From UBA5078 sp964538025 (GTDB lineage Bacteria > Pseudomonadota > Gammaproteobacteria > Pseudomonadales > Pseudohongiellaceae), in assembly GCA_964538025.1 (NCBI GenBank), contig CAZICZ010000001.1:186001-250000 (forward strand): a stretch of DNA of 64,000 bases. Direction: 5' to 3'. This document shows positions 17,761-26,627 of this stretch, in pieces. The notes beneath the pieces were generated by a model that was given only the letters and a program-made list of their open reading frames with translations, was not told where the DNA came from and did no database searches. The first letter of the stretch is position 1; the number at the start of each line of letters is the position of its first letter. A program made the position numbers and the translations under genes.

Positions 17761-18969
17761 TCATGCCTGGCGGAAGGCATCGCTGCGAACAAAGCCGACA
17801 AACACCACGATCTGGATCAGACCACAGACAATGAACACGGCGCGCGCATGGGCGACCTCGGCCAGCCAGCCGGAGGCAATGAGCGCAAAGGGCACGCCGA
17901 TCTTGAAGATGGAGCCTGTCATGCCGCTGATGCGGCCCATCAAAGGAGCCGGGGTACTCTCATGGCGAAAGGCCCACACACAGATGTTCTGCACTGTCGT
18001 GCCGAAGCCGTAGCCCGCCAGACCGAGACCAATCGCCCACGAGCTGGGAGTCAGCCCCGTCAGCGAATAGGTCAGGGCCAACAGGATCAGAGTGAGGGCA
18101 AGACAGGTGCCCAGGCCAAAGCGGCGACGCAGGGATTCGGTAGTCATGCTGCCCAGCAGTCCGCCGGCGCCGGCGCACGACAGGACCAGCCCTACGTGTG
18201 CCGCCGTCCATTGCAGCTCGTCCTTGACGTAGAAGATCACCATCAGCTCGAAGCTGATCGCGGTGGCATTGAAAAAAATCACGTACCAGGTCAGCACCCA
18301 CAGGGGTCGGTTGGCTCGCAGGGCATCCCAGCCCTCGCGCAGCTCCTCCAGAAAGGGGCGTGCGGGCGTGGCGCGCGGCGTCTCCCGCAGATCGATCCGG
18401 CTGAGCACCACCAGCGCAAACAGGTACATGCCGGCCGTAATCAGCAGGCCGTTGTAAAGGCTGGACAGCGTCAGGATGGCCCCGGAAATGGCCGGCCCCA
18501 TGACCTGCATGAAGGTCTGAATAAAAGTGAACTTGGCATTGGCCGAGGTCATCAGGTGCGTGGGCAGCGCCTGTTTCACACTGCTGATGCGCCCGTTGAT
18601 GTAGGAGTAGCTGGCCATCATGAGCAGAAAGCCCGCGCCGTAAAACACGCCGACCTGCGGCTCGAAAAGCTGCGAGTACCCGTAAAGCCCGAACAGCAAT
18701 CCCATCTGCGTGCCGACGGACAAAAGCATCCAGCGGCGCTTGTCCGCCCGGTCCACAAACACCCCGATGAAAAGCCCGAACAGGAAAATCGGCAGAAACT
18801 GCATGGCGCGCATGGTGCCCATGGCGACGGAGGACTGGGTCAGGTCATAGATGATCAGCGGCAGCGCAAGCTCATAGACGCGGCTGCCAAAGCTCAGCAG
18901 AAAGCCGGTGAGGACAAGAATGACGAAATTGCCGTGTTGCCAGATACTGGGAGACTGGGGGTCGTGCAT
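17761..18969 (-). CDS. major facilitator superfamily exporter (DHA3/EntS-like)
   Basis: 402 residues from the ATG at 18969, which has AAGGA 11 bases upstream; a GTG at 18990 would add 7 residues but lacks a ribosome site. Twelve hydrophobic segments are apparent. The loop motif GLFIGVFVDRADKRRWM is the MFS motif A between helices 2 and 3, and the layout resembles the DHA3 branch of exporters (EntS, macrolide efflux). A cytoplasmic loop near the middle contains RIDLRETPRATPARPFLEEL. Probable proton-driven export of a small molecule at the inner membrane; substrate unknown. Confidence 0.85.
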   Translation of the reverse strand: MHDPQSPSIWQHGNFVILVLTGFLLSFGSRVYELALPLIIYDLTQSSVAMGTMRAMQFLPIFLFGLFIGVFVDRADKRRWMLLSVGTQMGLLFGLYGYSQLFEPQVGVFYGAGFLLMMASYSYINGRISSVKQALPTHLMTSANAKFTFIQTFMQVMGPAISGAILTLSSLYNGLLITAGMYLFALVVLSRIDLRETPRATPARPFLEELREGWDALRANRPLWVLTWYVIFFNATAISFELMVIFYVKDELQWTAAHVGLVLSCAGAGGLLGSMTTESLRRRFGLGTCLALTLILLALTYSLTGLTPSSWAIGLGLAGYGFGTTVQNICVWAFRHESTPAPLMGRISGMTGSIFKIGVPFALIASGWLAEVAHARAVFIVCGLIQIVVFVGFVRSDAFRQA

Positions 18970-19046
18970 GCCGGAAGGGGTCCTTCTCACTACCGGTGAA
19001 ACAAGGGCGCCAAACTACTCCTCACGCCCCGCAATGGCAACCGCGT

Positions 19047-19643
19047 TCAGACCCAGAGCGGAATCATGGACGCCACGAGCAGCACCGCCATGGCCTGATT
19101 GAAGCGATGCAGCCGGGTGCCCACCTGCAGCCAGCCTTTGAGCGCTACGCCGCTGATATTCCACGCCGAAATCAGGGGAATGCCGACCACAAAGAAAATG
19201 ACGGCGATGGTCACCACACTGCGCGCGAAATGCTGCGGGTCCGAAAACCCGGCGATCACCGACACCAACATCAACCATGCTTTCGGGTTGACCCATTGGA
19301 ACAGGGCCGCCTGCAAAAAACTCAGGGGTTTCAGATCCCGGTCCACGTCCAGCCGGGCGGGGCGAGGGCGTGCCAGCTGAACCGCCATGTAGAGCAGGAA
19401 GCCCGCGCCCAGCACCTTGAGCACAAGCGCCGCCTGCGTGTAGCGCTCCAGCAACTGCCCAAGGCCAAGCGCGATTGCCAGCAAGAGCACCTGGCAGCCG
19501 ATACTGATGCCCAGAATGTGGGGGACTGAGCGGCGAAAACCGAAGTTGGCGCCCGCGCTCATCAGCATCAGGTTATTGGGGCCCGGGGTGCCGATCATGA
19601 CGAAGGTAAAGGCAATCAATGGCAGCAGCTGGTCGGGGTTCAT
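19047..19643 (-). CDS. LysE/RhtB family amino-acid exporter
   Basis: 198 residues with AAGGAG 7 bases before the ATG. The N-terminus MNPDQLLPLIAFTFVMIGTPGPNNLMLMSAG contains the family signature TPGPN-N/D. Six hydrophobic segments are seen; NPKAWLMLVSVIAGF near residue 120 is the second conserved block. The protein exports amino acids or derivatives across the inner membrane. It is divergent from a MocR-type regulator with repeat-containing DNA between them, so regulation by that protein is likely. Confidence 0.93.
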   Translation of the reverse strand: MNPDQLLPLIAFTFVMIGTPGPNNLMLMSAGANFGFRRSVPHILGISIGCQVLLLAIALGLGQLLERYTQAALVLKVLGAGFLLYMAVQLARPRPARLDVDRDLKPLSFLQAALFQWVNPKAWLMLVSVIAGFSDPQHFARSVVTIAVIFFVVGIPLISAWNISGVALKGWLQVGTRLHRFNQAMAVLLVASMIPLWV

Positions 19644-19692
19644 GAGGGGTCTCCTTGATGGCGAAGGAGTTTAGGCAGACAATCGCGAGCAA

Positions 19693-19751
19693 TACAGAGT
19701 TAGATTTTCAAATTTGAAGCGGTACAGATTTAGAAATTGATCATCTGTACC
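19693..19751. promoter_or_regulatory. putative MocR operator: two direct and one inverted copy
   Basis: TACAGAGTTAGA (19693-19704) and TACAGATTTAGA (19723-19734) are direct repeats 30 bp apart, about three helical turns. The second copy also starts a perfect 9-bp inverted repeat, GGTACAGAT (19721-19729) against ATCTGTACC (19743-19751). Direct plus inverted half-sites are known for MocR regulators such as GabR and PdxR. The array lies between lysE (minus) and the MocR gene (plus), so it probably controls both. Confidence 0.6.
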
Positions 19752-19833
19752 GATTTTAATGCGCACGTCTGTAGGGTGGCGAACATCGCCTTCCTCCGTA
19801 TGCTAGCCGGTACGTCTATCCCCGAGGGTCTCC

Positions 19834-21228
19834 ATGCTGTACCAGGAACTGGCCAATCGACTGCAATCTCTCATCCGCGAACAGGTGTATCCCGTGGGCT
19901 CTTCCCTGCCCGGGGTACGCCGCCTGAGCGAACAGCATGGCGTCAGTGTCTCGACGGCCGTCAGCGCCTGCCAGGAGCTGGAACGCCGCGGCATGCTGGA
20001 GGCGCGTCCACGCTCGGGTTTCTTCGTGCTGCAGCCCCCGGTCCTGCGCGAACCGCCCCGCCTCACGCTGGTCAGCCGCACGCCACGCAGCGTCTCGGGT
20101 CAGGAGCGCGTCTTGCGTCTGGCACAGGCCGCGAATGACCCCGCGATTGTGAACTTTGGTGCCGCGGTGCCCAACCCGGACCTCATGCCGGTGGCCGCGA
20201 TTGAACGCGCCTATCGCACCGTGCTGCGGGAACAGCGCCGCCGCTGTGTGGGGTATGAGTTCCCGCCCGGCGCGGCAGAACTGCGCGTGCAGATTGCACG
20301 GCGCCTGGCCGCCTCACAGTGCCGGGTGACCCCCGATGAGATCGTGATCACCAACAGCTGCCATGAGTCCCTCAGCATCGCGCTGAAACTGATCACCAAA
20401 CCGGGAGACACCGTGGCGCTGGAGTCGCCGACTTATTACGGGCTTCTGCAAGTGATCGAATCCCTGGGCCTCAAGGCGCTGGAAATCCCGACCGACCCGG
20501 TGGAGGGCATTTCACTCGAGGCGCTCACTCTGGCCCTCGAGCGCTGGGAGATCGCCGCTTGTGTGCTGATCCCCAACTTCTCCAACCCCCTGGGTGTGCT
20601 GCTCTCCGATGCGCGCAAGCAGGCCCTGCTCGCCCTGTTGAGCCGGCACCGGGTGCCAGTGGTGGAGGATGACATCTATGGCGATCTGCCGTTCTCGGGA
20701 AAACGACCGCGTCCCCTCAAGAGCTGGGACACCGAGGGGCTCGTCTATTACTGCGCTTCGTCGTCCAAGACGCTCTCGGCCGGCATGCGCGTTGGCTGGC
20801 TGGTGCCCGGCAAGGACAACAAGCGCGCGGAAGCCCTGCAGTACATGAACACGGTGGCCGTCTCAACGCCGTCACAACTGGCATTGGCCCACTACCTGCG
20901 GCACGGGCACTATGAGCGCTTCCTGCGGCAGGTGTGCGCCGAGCATGCGCGCTCGGTCGCCCGCATGACCGACCGGGTCACACAGCTGTTTCCCCCACAG
21001 ACCCGCGTCAGCCGACCACAGGGCGGGTTCGTGCTCTGGGTCGAGTTGCCCGGACAGATCGACACCACCGCGCTGATGGAACAGGCACTGGAGCGCGGCG
21101 TCAGCTTTGCACCGGGGGCGCTGTTCTCGGCCTCCGGCAAATATGGCAATTGCCTGCGCCTGAACTGCGCCGTGCACTGGGACGCCCGGGTGGATCGGGC
21201 GCTGTTGTCACTCGCACGCTTACTGTAA
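19834..21228 (+). CDS. MocR-type regulator: GntR winged helix fused to a PLP aminotransferase-like domain
   Basis: 464 residues. Residues 1-70 form a GntR winged helix (VYPVGSSLPGVRRLSEQHGVSVSTA, the recognition helix region). Residues ~105-464 form a fold-type I aminotransferase domain; the PLP lysine is in SSSKTLSAGMRVGW at about 315, and IPNFSNPLG and VEDDIYGDL are the usual cofactor-binding blocks. MocR proteins sense amino acids, PLP or related amines and control adjacent genes. Here the divergent neighbour is a LysE exporter, so an amino-acid-responsive export switch is the natural reading. A -10-like TATGCT precedes the gene. Confidence 0.93.
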   Translation: MLYQELANRLQSLIREQVYPVGSSLPGVRRLSEQHGVSVSTAVSACQELERRGMLEARPRSGFFVLQPPVLREPPRLTLVSRTPRSVSGQERVLRLAQAANDPAIVNFGAAVPNPDLMPVAAIERAYRTVLREQRRRCVGYEFPPGAAELRVQIARRLAASQCRVTPDEIVITNSCHESLSIALKLITKPGDTVALESPTYYGLLQVIESLGLKALEIPTDPVEGISLEALTLALERWEIAACVLIPNFSNPLGVLLSDARKQALLALLSRHRVPVVEDDIYGDLPFSGKRPRPLKSWDTEGLVYYCASSSKTLSAGMRVGWLVPGKDNKRAEALQYMNTVAVSTPSQLALAHYLRHGHYERFLRQVCAEHARSVARMTDRVTQLFPPQTRVSRPQGGFVLWVELPGQIDTTALMEQALERGVSFAPGALFSASGKYGNCLRLNCAVHWDARVDRALLSLARLL

Positions 21229-21246
21229 CCCCACAGGAGACTTCCC

Positions 21247-21768
21247 ATGTATGAAGGCCGCTACCCCTTGTTGATGGCGCAGTACAACCGCTGGATGAAT
21301 CACCGCTTCTATGAAATCTGCGCCGGGCTGAGTGAAGAGGAGCGCAGACGTGACCGGGGCGCGTTTTTCAAATCCCTTCATCTGACGCTCAATCACCTGA
21401 TGTACGGCGACGCCACTTGGCTGGGGCGCTTCGTGGGACAGCCGTTTACCGGGGGCAAGATCGGGCAGGAGCTTTACACGGACTTCAATGCCATGCGCGC
21501 CGCGCGCGAGGTGCTGGATGCCCGCATTCTGGAATGGGCGACACACGTGGACGAGGCGTGGCTGAACGCTCCCTTTACCTTCACCAGTGGTGTGGACGGC
21601 AAAGTCCGCACGATGCCTGCATGGACGCTGGTGACGCAGATGTTCAATCACCAGACCCACCACCGCGGGCAGATCAGCACCCTGTTCATGCAGATGGGAA
21701 TCGATCCGGGCGTCACCGATGTGCCGTGGATACCCGAGCTTGCCGCAACGGCCTTGGCGGATGTCTGA
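21247..21768 (+). CDS. DinB/YfiT-family putative metal-dependent protein
   Basis: 173 residues with AGGAG ahead of the ATG. The four-helix DinB fold is supported by the metal-binding histidines: H50 in LTLNHLMYGD and H135/H139 in NHQTHHRGQ, the standard three-His site. YNRWMNHRFYE at the N-terminus is also typical. Members bind a divalent metal and include thiol transferases and uncharacterised proteins; the substrate here is unknown. It follows the MocR gene by 18 bases and precedes an NTF2-like gene by 3 bases, so all three may be cotranscribed. Confidence 0.87.
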   Translation: MYEGRYPLLMAQYNRWMNHRFYEICAGLSEEERRRDRGAFFKSLHLTLNHLMYGDATWLGRFVGQPFTGGKIGQELYTDFNAMRAAREVLDARILEWATHVDEAWLNAPFTFTSGVDGKVRTMPAWTLVTQMFNHQTHHRGQISTLFMQMGIDPGVTDVPWIPELAATALADV

Positions 21769-21771
21769 GCC

Positions 21772-22134
21772 ATGATCACCGCCGCGTTCGCCCAGCACTT
21801 TGCGCAGGAATGGATCGCCGCCTGGAATGCCCACGATCTGCCGCGCATTCTGTCGCATTACCGGGATGATTTCGAAATGTCCTCGCCGCTGATCCGCCTG
21901 CTGATGCAGGAACCACGCGGAACCCTGAGGGGCAAGGAGGCTATCGCGCAGTACTGGAGCCTCGCGCTGGCACGGCAACCCGGACTGCACTTCACATTGG
22001 AGCACGTGCTCATAGGGGCCAACAGCGTGACCCTGCACTACCAGGGCAGCCGGGGGCTTTCTTCGGAGATGTTTCTGTTCGACGACGAAGGGAGAGTGGC
22101 ACAGGCGTTTGCCCATTACCTCCCGCAGGCGTGA
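21772..22134 (+). CDS. NTF2-like/SnoaL-like protein
   Basis: 120 residues. The start AQHFAQEWIAAWNAHDLPRILSHYRDDFEMSS and the later LRGKEAIAQYWSLAL are the recurring blocks of the SnoaL/NTF2-like fold, a small cone-shaped alpha+beta barrel that binds hydrophobic ligands and sometimes acts as an isomerase or hydrolase. The final strands (HVLIGANSVTLHYQG) fit. Only 3 bases separate it from the DinB gene. No catalytic residue set can be assigned. Confidence 0.82.
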   Translation: MITAAFAQHFAQEWIAAWNAHDLPRILSHYRDDFEMSSPLIRLLMQEPRGTLRGKEAIAQYWSLALARQPGLHFTLEHVLIGANSVTLHYQGSRGLSSEMFLFDDEGRVAQAFAHYLPQA

Positions 22135-22152
22135 GCACGCCAAGACACGGGG

Positions 22153-23652
22153 TCAGTCCACGCGCAAATCCTTGAGGCGCGTAATCAGTTCCAGCGGGTC
22201 GATGCGATGCTCGCGCGAGAGTGTATCGACATACACGATTTCGCTGACATTGGGGCCACTGGCATGCCAGCGCCGGATGAAGCGGGCATTGTTGCTGCCG
22301 GCAAACACCGTATAGGTGCGAACGCCGAGCGCGGCACCGATATGCTGGCAGGCAGAGTCATAGCCGATAAATTCATCGCTGCGGGCGATCAGCGCCGCGA
22401 TCTCTCCGACATCGCAGGTCACCCCAAAAAGGCGCGTCGTGGCGCCTTCTGCCATGGCCGCCCCCAGCTGTGAAAAGGGGACGCTTGCCGAGGCGAAGCC
22501 CGCCGCCTGCGCGGTTTCCAGAATGTGACGGCTGCGGCTGGTTTCCTCTTCGCCGAAGCCCATGTCCAGCAGCACCGTTGTGCGCGGCTCCCGCAGCAGA
22601 CTGATGACGAGATCTGCCTCGAAAGAGCCCGGCACCCGCTTGCGCAGATTCCCGCCCACCCCCAGATTCAACGTGATGACATGGCGTGCCTTCTGAGCGC
22701 TGCGCTGACGCAGGCAGCGATGGGCGTAGTCGAGCTGGGTGGACGCGAGCCAGACGCGCGGATGCACAAACTCTCCCTTGCCCAGCACCTGGTCGAGCCA
22801 GTAATTGCTGAGGGCCGAAATGGATCCCTTGAGCGGATAGCCCGGCTTTCCCCGGCTGTTGAAGAAACGGGTGTTGTAGTCCGGGACAAGGGGCAGCACC
22901 CCCAGCTGCGTGAGGCGTGAATCGGGGTCGAGCAACAGATAGTCCTCCCGGCCCAGCCCCTGCAATTCATCCTGCACGTCCTCCAGCAGATCCAGCCACA
23001 CACTGAAGCGTTCGATCAGCCCCCCGTGACGCGCATAGTGCAGCTCACGAACCCGGATGCCCGACTCCGGCGCGATGATCTGGCACAGCTTGGTATTGCC
23101 CATCACCACGACCTCCGCCGCGGGAAAGGCCTGCTGCACGCGCTGGCAAATCACGCTGGTGACCGCCACATCGGCACCAATGGTCACCCGCGACAGAATC
23201 AGCACCTTGCGCGGCCGCAGCGTGGGCGGCAGGGGTTCATCGGGGCTCAGGCGAATGGCCTCGATCCGCTGGTAGAGCTGCTCGCCCGAGAACATCTGAA
23301 ACGCCTTCAACTGGGCATCCAGTCGCCCGCCGCTGGGCAGCGCCCGCAGAAACGTGGCGACCTGACAGATGAGGCGGTTATAGGTCTCCGTCTGCAACTC
23401 CTCGAAATCGTCGCACAGCCGCTCGACAATCATCCCGAACAGGGTGCGGGCTGCGATCTGATTGAGGTTCGGGTCCTCATAGCAGGTCGCCATCTCGCAG
23501 ATCAGATCAATGTAGTCGGCGTTATATTCATCGCTGTAGAAATAGCGGTCGATAAACGTGGAGGCGATGCGATGAGCCAGGGATTTGAGTTGCTCGACAT
23601 CGGGAGCAGGCTTCAGCACCTGCCACTGTTCGCGATAATAGGCCGGTCTCAT
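22153..23652 (-). CDS. glycosyltransferase family 9-like protein with N-terminal extension
   Basis: 499 residues starting in an ATGA overlap with the stop of the upstream heptosyltransferase gene. The first ~140 residues are helical and unlike GT9. From about 145 the sequence follows a GT9 plan: VLILSRVTIGADVAVTSVICQRV replaces the usual N-terminal Rossmann start, and the C-terminal donor site is recognisable as EFIGYDSACQHIGAALGVRTYTVFAGSNN (near residues 435-460). GT9 proteins transfer ADP-heptose or similar sugars to lipid A core. The altered motifs suggest a different donor or acceptor, or a non-catalytic member. Operon with waaF-like and radical SAM genes. Confidence 0.75.
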   Translation of the reverse strand: MRPAYYREQWQVLKPAPDVEQLKSLAHRIASTFIDRYFYSDEYNADYIDLICEMATCYEDPNLNQIAARTLFGMIVERLCDDFEELQTETYNRLICQVATFLRALPSGGRLDAQLKAFQMFSGEQLYQRIEAIRLSPDEPLPPTLRPRKVLILSRVTIGADVAVTSVICQRVQQAFPAAEVVVMGNTKLCQIIAPESGIRVRELHYARHGGLIERFSVWLDLLEDVQDELQGLGREDYLLLDPDSRLTQLGVLPLVPDYNTRFFNSRGKPGYPLKGSISALSNYWLDQVLGKGEFVHPRVWLASTQLDYAHRCLRQRSAQKARHVITLNLGVGGNLRKRVPGSFEADLVISLLREPRTTVLLDMGFGEEETSRSRHILETAQAAGFASASVPFSQLGAAMAEGATTRLFGVTCDVGEIAALIARSDEFIGYDSACQHIGAALGVRTYTVFAGSNNARFIRRWHASGPNVSEIVYVDTLSREHRIDPLELITRLKDLRVD

Positions 23653-24722
23653 GGGGCACTCCTTGCCAGTGAACGACTGGCCTCCAGCAGGGTTTCCGCT
23701 TCTTCCGCGACCTGCGCGGGCGTGATCTCCCGCATGCAGGCGTGGTGCCCGAGAGGGCAGGTTTTTTTATGACAGGGCATGCAGGGCAACTCCCTGCGCA
23801 GGATGCGCGCCCGCTCAAGATTGCGGGCCGTGTATATCGGGTTTGTCGGCCCCATCAACACGATGTGCGGCACATCGAAGGCGACTGCATAATGCCGCGG
23901 GCCGGTGTCGTTGGTAATCAGCAGCTCGCAGCGCTGGATGAGCGGCTTGAGCGCCGCGAGGGACACCCGAAGAGGCGCAGTATTGATGATGGTGGCGCGG
24001 CTCTGATCCACGATGCGCTGGGCAATGCCCTCCTCGCCCGGGCCGACCAGCAACAGAATCTTGCAGCGCCAGCGCTCCTGCAACAACTCCGCCAGGCGCG
24101 CAAAATGCTCGGCCGGCCAGCACTTGGAAGACCCAAAACTGGCGCCGGGGTTCAGCCCGATGACGCGATCGTCTTCCGCGATGCCCAGCGTCTCACACTG
24201 GGCACGAGCGGCCTGCGCCGTTGCCTCACCGACATACAGGGTGCTGCGGGGAGACTCCGGCAGCGTAAGCTGCATCCAGCGGCAAAGTGCCAAGTAGTAC
24301 TCTTGCATGGGAATGGGGACGATCTTGCCGTTTTCGCGTTGAGGCTGAGGCCCTCCCGTGAGAAAAAAACGGCGCAGATTGCGCTGGTAGCCGTAAATGG
24401 CCGGCACTCCCGCGAACTTGAAACTGAGAAATGAATGCGTCGTGTTTGTCAGCAAAAGCCCGGCGTCGGGACGCAACGCCTGCAGATCCGCGCGCAATCT
24501 GCGCAGTCCCTTCAGGGACTTGTCCTCGCAATCCACGATGTGATCGAACCAGGGCGCGCCTTCCAGAATGCCCCGCGCGTAGGGCCGCACGCAGGCGATC
24601 AGCACCGCATCGGGAAAGTTCTGCCGCAGGCATTCAAAGACAGGCGTCGCCATCACGATGTCACCGACCCAGTTGGGGCAGCGCACCACGAGACATTTCA
24701 CCGTGTGCAGGGAAGGCAGCAT
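23649..24722 (-). CDS. waaF: ADP-heptose:LPS heptosyltransferase (WaaF-like, GT9)
   Basis: 357 residues. NWVGDIVMATPVFECLRQNFP near the N-terminus, LNPGASFGSSKCWPAEHFA near 195 and TNDTGPRHYAVAFDVPHIVLMGPT near 280 are the conserved blocks of heptosyltransferase II. The Cys-rich end CMPCHKKTCPLGHHACM is also characteristic. It would add heptose to the LPS inner core at the cytoplasmic face of the inner membrane. It lies 20 bases after the radical SAM gene and overlaps the GT9-like gene by 4, in one minus-strand unit. Whether it is the main WaaF of the cell or a paralogue for another glycan cannot be told here. Confidence 0.83.
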   Translation of the reverse strand: MLPSLHTVKCLVVRCPNWVGDIVMATPVFECLRQNFPDAVLIACVRPYARGILEGAPWFDHIVDCEDKSLKGLRRLRADLQALRPDAGLLLTNTTHSFLSFKFAGVPAIYGYQRNLRRFFLTGGPQPQRENGKIVPIPMQEYYLALCRWMQLTLPESPRSTLYVGEATAQAARAQCETLGIAEDDRVIGLNPGASFGSSKCWPAEHFARLAELLQERWRCKILLLVGPGEEGIAQRIVDQSRATIINTAPLRVSLAALKPLIQRCELLITNDTGPRHYAVAFDVPHIVLMGPTNPIYTARNLERARILRRELPCMPCHKKTCPLGHHACMREITPAQVAEEAETLLEASRSLARSAP

Positions 24723-24742
24723 CGTCGCGGGGGTTCCCGTCC

Positions 24743-26314
24743 TTAACTCTGATCCAGCGTATAGGCGACCGCTTCTTTCTTCTTGCCTGCGGCCATCTGT
24801 TCCCGCTCTTCTTTAATGTAATCCGAGCGCACCCCCATGACGTTCGAGTAACGCAGGGTGTAGTGGATCATGTCGCGCGCCATCAATTCCTCCGAGAGGT
24901 CACGGTCATAGGCCACGAGGTCGGCGTGCTCGCGCAGCCAGGTGTCCTTGTCCATGGCCTCAATCTTGTCCACCAGATTGCGATAGATCGGCGCACATTC
25001 CCAATCGGTTTCCGCGTTGACATACCAGTTGCAAAGCTTGGCGAGTTTGTCGAGAAACAGATCGTGTTCCTCGCCAAAATTAAGGCAGGAGCCATCGAAA
25101 TAATTGCCCTTGCCTGCCATCTTGGATTCATCAATCAGCGGCTTGGCTATTTCGTAGCCCGCGGTGCCCTTGAACGGGAAGAACAAGGCCCAGCGGAAGC
25201 GTCCCATTTTCACCTTGGCACACAGGCGAATGGTTTCCATGATCTCCTCACGCCCCTCATACGGGAGGCCGAACATGATGAACGCGGAGCTGTGAAGATC
25301 ATAGGCATGCGCGGCGGCAAAGGAGCGCTCGATCTGCTCGTTCTTCATGAAGCGGTAAAGAACGTCGCGCCGGATCCGCGGCGAACCGCTTTCCAGCCCG
25401 AACTTCACGATGATGCAGCCGGCGTCCTTGAGCGCCTTGGCGGCGACCTCTTCGAAACAGTTGACGTGTCCGTTGACGACAAAGGGGATGCCGACCTTGT
25501 GCCGTTTGTAAGCCTCACAGAAATCGATCACGTACTGCGTATTGAGCGTGAACAGATCATCGTCAAAGATAAAGGTGTTGATTTCGGGGTTTTCACGAAT
25601 CAGTTTTTTCAGATCTTCCATCATGACATCAATGGGAAAGTGCCGCAGAAAGTCTTTCACATTGCGCGCGGCGCCGTCCTCTATGTACTGATCGACAATC
25701 TCGATATTAAAACAATAGGTACATTTATAGGGACACCCGCGGGAGGTCAGAATACCCATCCAACCGCGCGTCTCCTTCATCACGGCTTTCATGTCAAAGA
25801 CGTTGTAATCCAGCGGGGGCAGCTTGGCCAGATCGGGAAACGGCGCCACCTTGTTGACCACCGGCACGTCATCTATCCAGGAGCGGAAGTTGGCCAGCCC
25901 GTGGGGACGTTCGCCCTTCTCCAGGGCGTTCATCAATGCCAACAGCGCCCAGTCTCCCTCGCCCACACAGGTGTAATCGAACAGGCGTGACGTGTGCACT
26001 TCCTCCGGCACCATGGTGACGTGCACGCCTCCGATCACTTGCACCAGGTCTGGCAGGGCGGCGCGAATGGCCTTGCTCTTTTCCACCACCCAGTCGTACT
26101 GCTGGGACATCACCGAAAAACCCACCAGACCCGGCGAGGTCTCGCGGATATAGGCGATGATTTCCTCACTGCTGGGAATGGGGCGGTATTTTTCTGAGAC
26201 ATGCATGAGGTCCATGACATGTCCGTTGGCGTGCAAGACGCCAGCGAGGGAGGCAATGCCGTGATTGGTGCCGAGCGGGGCGTCGATCTGGGGGTATATC
26301 AACAGTATCTTCAT
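24743..26314 (-). CDS. cobalamin-binding-domain radical SAM protein
   Basis: 523 residues. An N-terminal B12-binding-like Rossmann domain (KILLIYPQ..., VQVIGGVHVTMVPEE, about 1-140) precedes the radical SAM core with RGCPYKCTYC, placing the [4Fe-4S] cysteines at 194, 198 and 201 (CxxxCxxC). The GGVHVT loop is typical of class B radical SAM proteins. The C-terminal ~150 residues are helical and unassigned. Its place at the head of an LPS-type glycosyltransferase operon suggests modification (methylation or rearrangement) of a glycan or lipid, but class B enzymes are too varied to name the substrate. Confidence 0.87.
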   Translation of the reverse strand: MKILLIYPQIDAPLGTNHGIASLAGVLHANGHVMDLMHVSEKYRPIPSSEEIIAYIRETSPGLVGFSVMSQQYDWVVEKSKAIRAALPDLVQVIGGVHVTMVPEEVHTSRLFDYTCVGEGDWALLALMNALEKGERPHGLANFRSWIDDVPVVNKVAPFPDLAKLPPLDYNVFDMKAVMKETRGWMGILTSRGCPYKCTYCFNIEIVDQYIEDGAARNVKDFLRHFPIDVMMEDLKKLIRENPEINTFIFDDDLFTLNTQYVIDFCEAYKRHKVGIPFVVNGHVNCFEEVAAKALKDAGCIIVKFGLESGSPRIRRDVLYRFMKNEQIERSFAAAHAYDLHSSAFIMFGLPYEGREEIMETIRLCAKVKMGRFRWALFFPFKGTAGYEIAKPLIDESKMAGKGNYFDGSCLNFGEEHDLFLDKLAKLCNWYVNAETDWECAPIYRNLVDKIEAMDKDTWLREHADLVAYDRDLSEELMARDMIHYTLRYSNVMGVRSDYIKEEREQMAAGKKKEAVAYTLDQS

Positions 26315-26627
26315 AGGGAGGCCTGATTTTTATGGCTGTTGTAAAGACGGGCCGCAAAGCGTGGTCGTCGGGTGGCCCGCACCGCATGAAGCCAGCAAAG
26401 AATAGTAGCTAGTGCCGGTGATGTCTATCCCGCATCGTGAACCGCTCGTCGCAATCTTTACGCGAAAGCCCATTCTAAAATCGCCACTTCCGTGACAAGA
26501 GTCTATAGTGCGCCAATTGACGCGATTCGTCTGGCGGTTCTTGCAGAGGACAACCGACCACGGCGAACCACGTTAATTGCTAGACGACGCCCTTCCCCGG
26601 AGTAAAACCATAAAAAGGAGCTTTGCG
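26315..26627. other. 313-base intergenic region, divergent promoters
   Basis: Lies between the minus-strand radical SAM gene and the plus-strand cytochrome gene. I see no open frame with a ribosome site and no structured RNA. -10-like hexamers TAAAAT (about 26475) and TATAGT (about 26503) and a TTGACG (about 26517) are present but none pairs convincingly with a -35 at 17 bp. It must contain promoters for both sides. Confidence 0.4.

Noticed and set aside
17644..18999. 451-codon open frame on the plus strand
   Set aside because: It is the complement of the MFS transporter gene; the translation is rich in Gln, His and Arg with no membrane segments or motifs.
24431..25990. 519-codon open frame on the plus strand
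   Set aside because: It is antisense to the radical SAM gene, whose CxxxCxxC and B12-domain motifs are convincing; the plus-strand product has no signature.
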